Shown here: positions 62,578 to 64,000 of the stretch, piece after piece
Numbering within the stretch: position 1 is the first letter of the stretch
Layout of the letters: each line of letters opens with the position of its first letter
Origin: Hyphomicrobiales bacterium
GTDB taxonomy: Bacteria > Pseudomonadota > Alphaproteobacteria > Rhizobiales > Xanthobacteraceae
Direction: 5' to 3'
Assembly: GCA_021732215.1 (NCBI GenBank)
Contig: JAKFVL010000004.1
Span: forward strand, 124,001-188,000
Length of the DNA: 64,000 bases
The notes under the pieces: generated by a model
What the model saw: the letters and a program-made list of their open reading frames with translations, nothing else
Databases searched by the model: none
Told to the model about the DNA's origin: nothing
Position numbers and translations under genes: made by a program

Positions 62578-63588
62578 TCAGTGCGAGCGCGCCAAACAGA
62601 ACGCGACCACGTCTTCCAGCGCCGACTTCATTGGTGACGCCGGAAACAACGCCAGCGCGTCTTTCGCCATCGCGCCATAGTGGTGCGCGCGGTTGACGGT
62701 ATCTTCCAGCGCGCGATGCTTGCTCATCAGCCCGATGGCCTGATCGAGGTCGCCGTCGGCGATCTCGCCCTTCTCCAGCGTCCTGACCCAGAATTCGCGT
62801 TCGATATCGCTGCCGCGGCGAAACGCCAGCACCACGGGCAGCGTGATCTTGCCTTCGCGAAAATCGTCGCCGACGTTCTTGCCGAGCTTGGCAGCCTTGC
62901 CGCCGTAGTCGAGTACGTCATCGACAAGCTGGAATGCAATACCGAGGTTCATTCCGACCGAACGGCATGCGGTCTGCTCCGGCTTCGGCCGGTTGCCGAG
63001 CACCGGCCCGACTTCGCAGGCAGCTGCAAACAGTTCGGCGGTCTTGCCGCGGATCACCGCGAGATATTCGTCTTCGGTGGTCGCGGTGTTTTTGGCGGCT
63101 GCAAGCTGCATCACTTCGCCTTCGGCGATCGTCGCGGCGGCGGCAGACAGAATGTCCAGCGCACGCAGCGATCCGACCTCGACCATCATGCGAAACGCCT
63201 GGCCCAACAGGAAATCGCCGACCAGCACGCTGGCCTCGTTGCCCCACAGCATCCGCGCCGAGAGCTTGCCGCGCCGCAATTCGCTCTCGTCCACGACGTC
63301 GTCATGCAGCAACGTGGCGGTATGCATGAACTCCACAGCCGCGGCGAGCCTGATATGGCCGTCGCCGGCGTAGCCGGTGAGATGAGCCATCGCCAGCGTC
63401 AGCATCGGCCGCAGCCGCTTTCCGCCCGAGGAAATCAGGTGGTTGGCGACTTCCGGGATCATGGTGACTTCGGAGCCGGTTCGCGCGAGGATGGTGGCAT
63501 TGACGCGCTCCATATCGGACGCGACAAGCTGCACCAGCGGCTCGATCGACGCTGCCGTGTGGCTCTCGAATGGTACAATAACCGCCAC
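62578..63588 (-). CDS. ispB: polyprenyl (octaprenyl-type) diphosphate synthase
   Basis: Makes the long isoprenoid side chain of ubiquinone. The 336-aa protein has the first Asp-rich motif LLHDDVVDESELRRGKLSAR, the second in FQLVDDVLDYGGKAAKLGKN, and GGKRLRPMLTLAMAHLTGY near the N terminus. Initiation is taken at GTG 63588 (VAVIVPFESH), with GGAGGTCG just upstream; longer frames to 63858 are shadows. Chain length is inferred from family. Divergent from the DUF2007 gene. Confidence 0.93.
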   Translation of the reverse strand: MAVIVPFESHTAASIEPLVQLVASDMERVNATILARTGSEVTMIPEVANHLISSGGKRLRPMLTLAMAHLTGYAGDGHIRLAAAVEFMHTATLLHDDVVDESELRRGKLSARMLWGNEASVLVGDFLLGQAFRMMVEVGSLRALDILSAAAATIAEGEVMQLAAAKNTATTEDEYLAVIRGKTAELFAAACEVGPVLGNRPKPEQTACRSVGMNLGIAFQLVDDVLDYGGKAAKLGKNVGDDFREGKITLPVVLAFRRGSDIEREFWVRTLEKGEIADGDLDQAIGLMSKHRALEDTVNRAHHYGAMAKDALALFPASPMKSALEDVVAFCLARSH

Positions 63589-63691
63589 GTCCGACCTCCG
63601 AAATGATATGGCGGAGCGGACAATAGAAAGTGTGGCGGGACCGGGCAAGGGCCGCCTCCACCATCGACCGACCGTAACGGAGACGCTTGAG

Positions 63692-63919
63692 GTGCGGGAA
63701 TTGCTGCGAACCAACGATGTGGTGCTGGTCTCGGCGGTCGGCGCACTGCTCGATGGCGCCGAGATCGGCCATCTGGTGCTGGACCAGAACATGAGCATCA
63801 TCGAGGGGTCGATCGGCATCATCCCGCGCCGTATTCTGGTGGGCGAGGACGACATCATGCAGGCGCGGCGCGTTCTGACCGACGCCGGTCTCGCTCACGA
63901 GTTGCGGGGCGATGACTGA
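63692..63919 (+). CDS. DUF2007 domain protein
   Basis: A 75-aa protein, VRELLRTNDVVLVSAVGALL onward, with HLVLDQNMSIIEGSIGIIPR, the DUF2007 core. Such small ferredoxin-like-fold proteins have a proposed signal-transducing role, but the function is unknown. GTG 63692 with GGAGACGCTTGA upstream is preferred; an ATG at 63608 would add 28 residues without similarity. The stop overlaps the next ATG (63912). Confidence 0.83.
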   Translation: MRELLRTNDVVLVSAVGALLDGAEIGHLVLDQNMSIIEGSIGIIPRRILVGEDDIMQARRVLTDAGLAHELRGDD

Positions 63920-64000
63920 CCCCTCATCAGCGGATACCACAACCGACGCTTTTCTCGCCGGCCGCCTGCTGTTGAAGCAACCGAAGCGCGGCCATCGCGC
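63912..64000 (+). CDS. TrmN6-like methyltransferase (5' end only)
   Basis: The visible 29 residues are MTDPSSADTTTDAFLAGRLL then LKQPKRGHR. The DAFLxGRLxLxQPKRGHR motif is typical of COG4123 methyltransferases (tRNA1Val adenine-N6 type) in this group. The gene runs off the window. Its start overlaps the DUF2007 stop by eight bases. Confidence 0.78.
   Translation, partial: MTDPSSADTTTDAFLAGRLLLKQPKRGHR

Overview
The window is a high-GC chromosomal segment of an alphaproteobacterium, most likely of the Nitrobacteraceae/Bradyrhizobiaceae (Bradyrhizobium, Rhodopseudomonas, Afipia, Nitrobacter relatives). The signs are a cytochrome b/c1 fusion (fbcH) next to petA, a TrpE-TrpG fusion behind a Trp-Trp leader peptide, CcrM, DUF3551 secreted peptides and many short palindromic intergenic repeats. 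No genus call is made. No tRNA, rRNA, CRISPR, transposase or integrase gene was seen.

Layout. 0-5.4 kb: 5' part of isocitrate lyase, divergent from an ScfR/RamB-type regulator, then small enzymes. 5.5-8.4 kb: ZnuD-like TonB-dependent receptor with a His-rich partner behind a Zur-box-like palindrome. 8.5-15.7 kb: MoxR / DUF58 / DUF4159 / membrane vWA operon (minus strand). 15.9-18.7 kb: tightly overlapping DUF1285, CoA-pyrophosphatase, DUF6111 and CCA-transferase genes. 18.7-21.2 kb: hemF, queD, queE and trmL. 21.5-24.2 kb: cytochrome bc1 complex, ended by a clear terminator. 24.8-25.7 kb: a truncated GNAT gene followed by an AT-rich orphan gene. 25.7-28.6 kb: trpL attenuator, trpE(G), apt. 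28.6-30.2 kb: two ParA-like ATPases. 30.4-32.2 kb: lemA and an HtpX-like protease. 32.5-34.8 kb: class III cyclase and Rsm22. 34.9-41.2 kb: smc, dsbA-like, DUF721 (DciA-like) and, divergently, mutY. 41.3-45.2 kb: FAD monooxygenase, an insertion at the 3' end of ccrM, and ccrM. 45.4-64 kb: mostly housekeeping (zinc metallopeptidase, moaB, MarR-GNAT, DUF3551 triplet, radical SAM, rnhB, GST, desaturase, UDG, ETF-QO, TPR protein, ispE, ispB, DUF2007 and the start of a TrmN6-like methyltransferase).

The most unusual region is 42.74-44.03 kb. A 70-bp copy of the last 22 codons of ccrM is displaced 1.2 kb downstream of the intact gene, and the space between the two copies holds one AT-rich 371-codon gene of unknown function. 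Synonymous differences suggest that the copy now completing ccrM arrived with the insert. This is the footprint expected of an integrative element that targets and restores a gene 3' end, but no recombinase is present. A second AT-rich orphan gene (24.99-25.63 kb) follows a decapitated GNAT gene.

Four families of palindromic repeats occupy most non-coding gaps. Several run into coding sequence and provide stop codons, C-terminal tails or start regions (trmL, mutY, a GNAT, DUF58, a ParA-like gene). Functional calls rest on motifs and family recognition read directly from the translations; no database search was possible.
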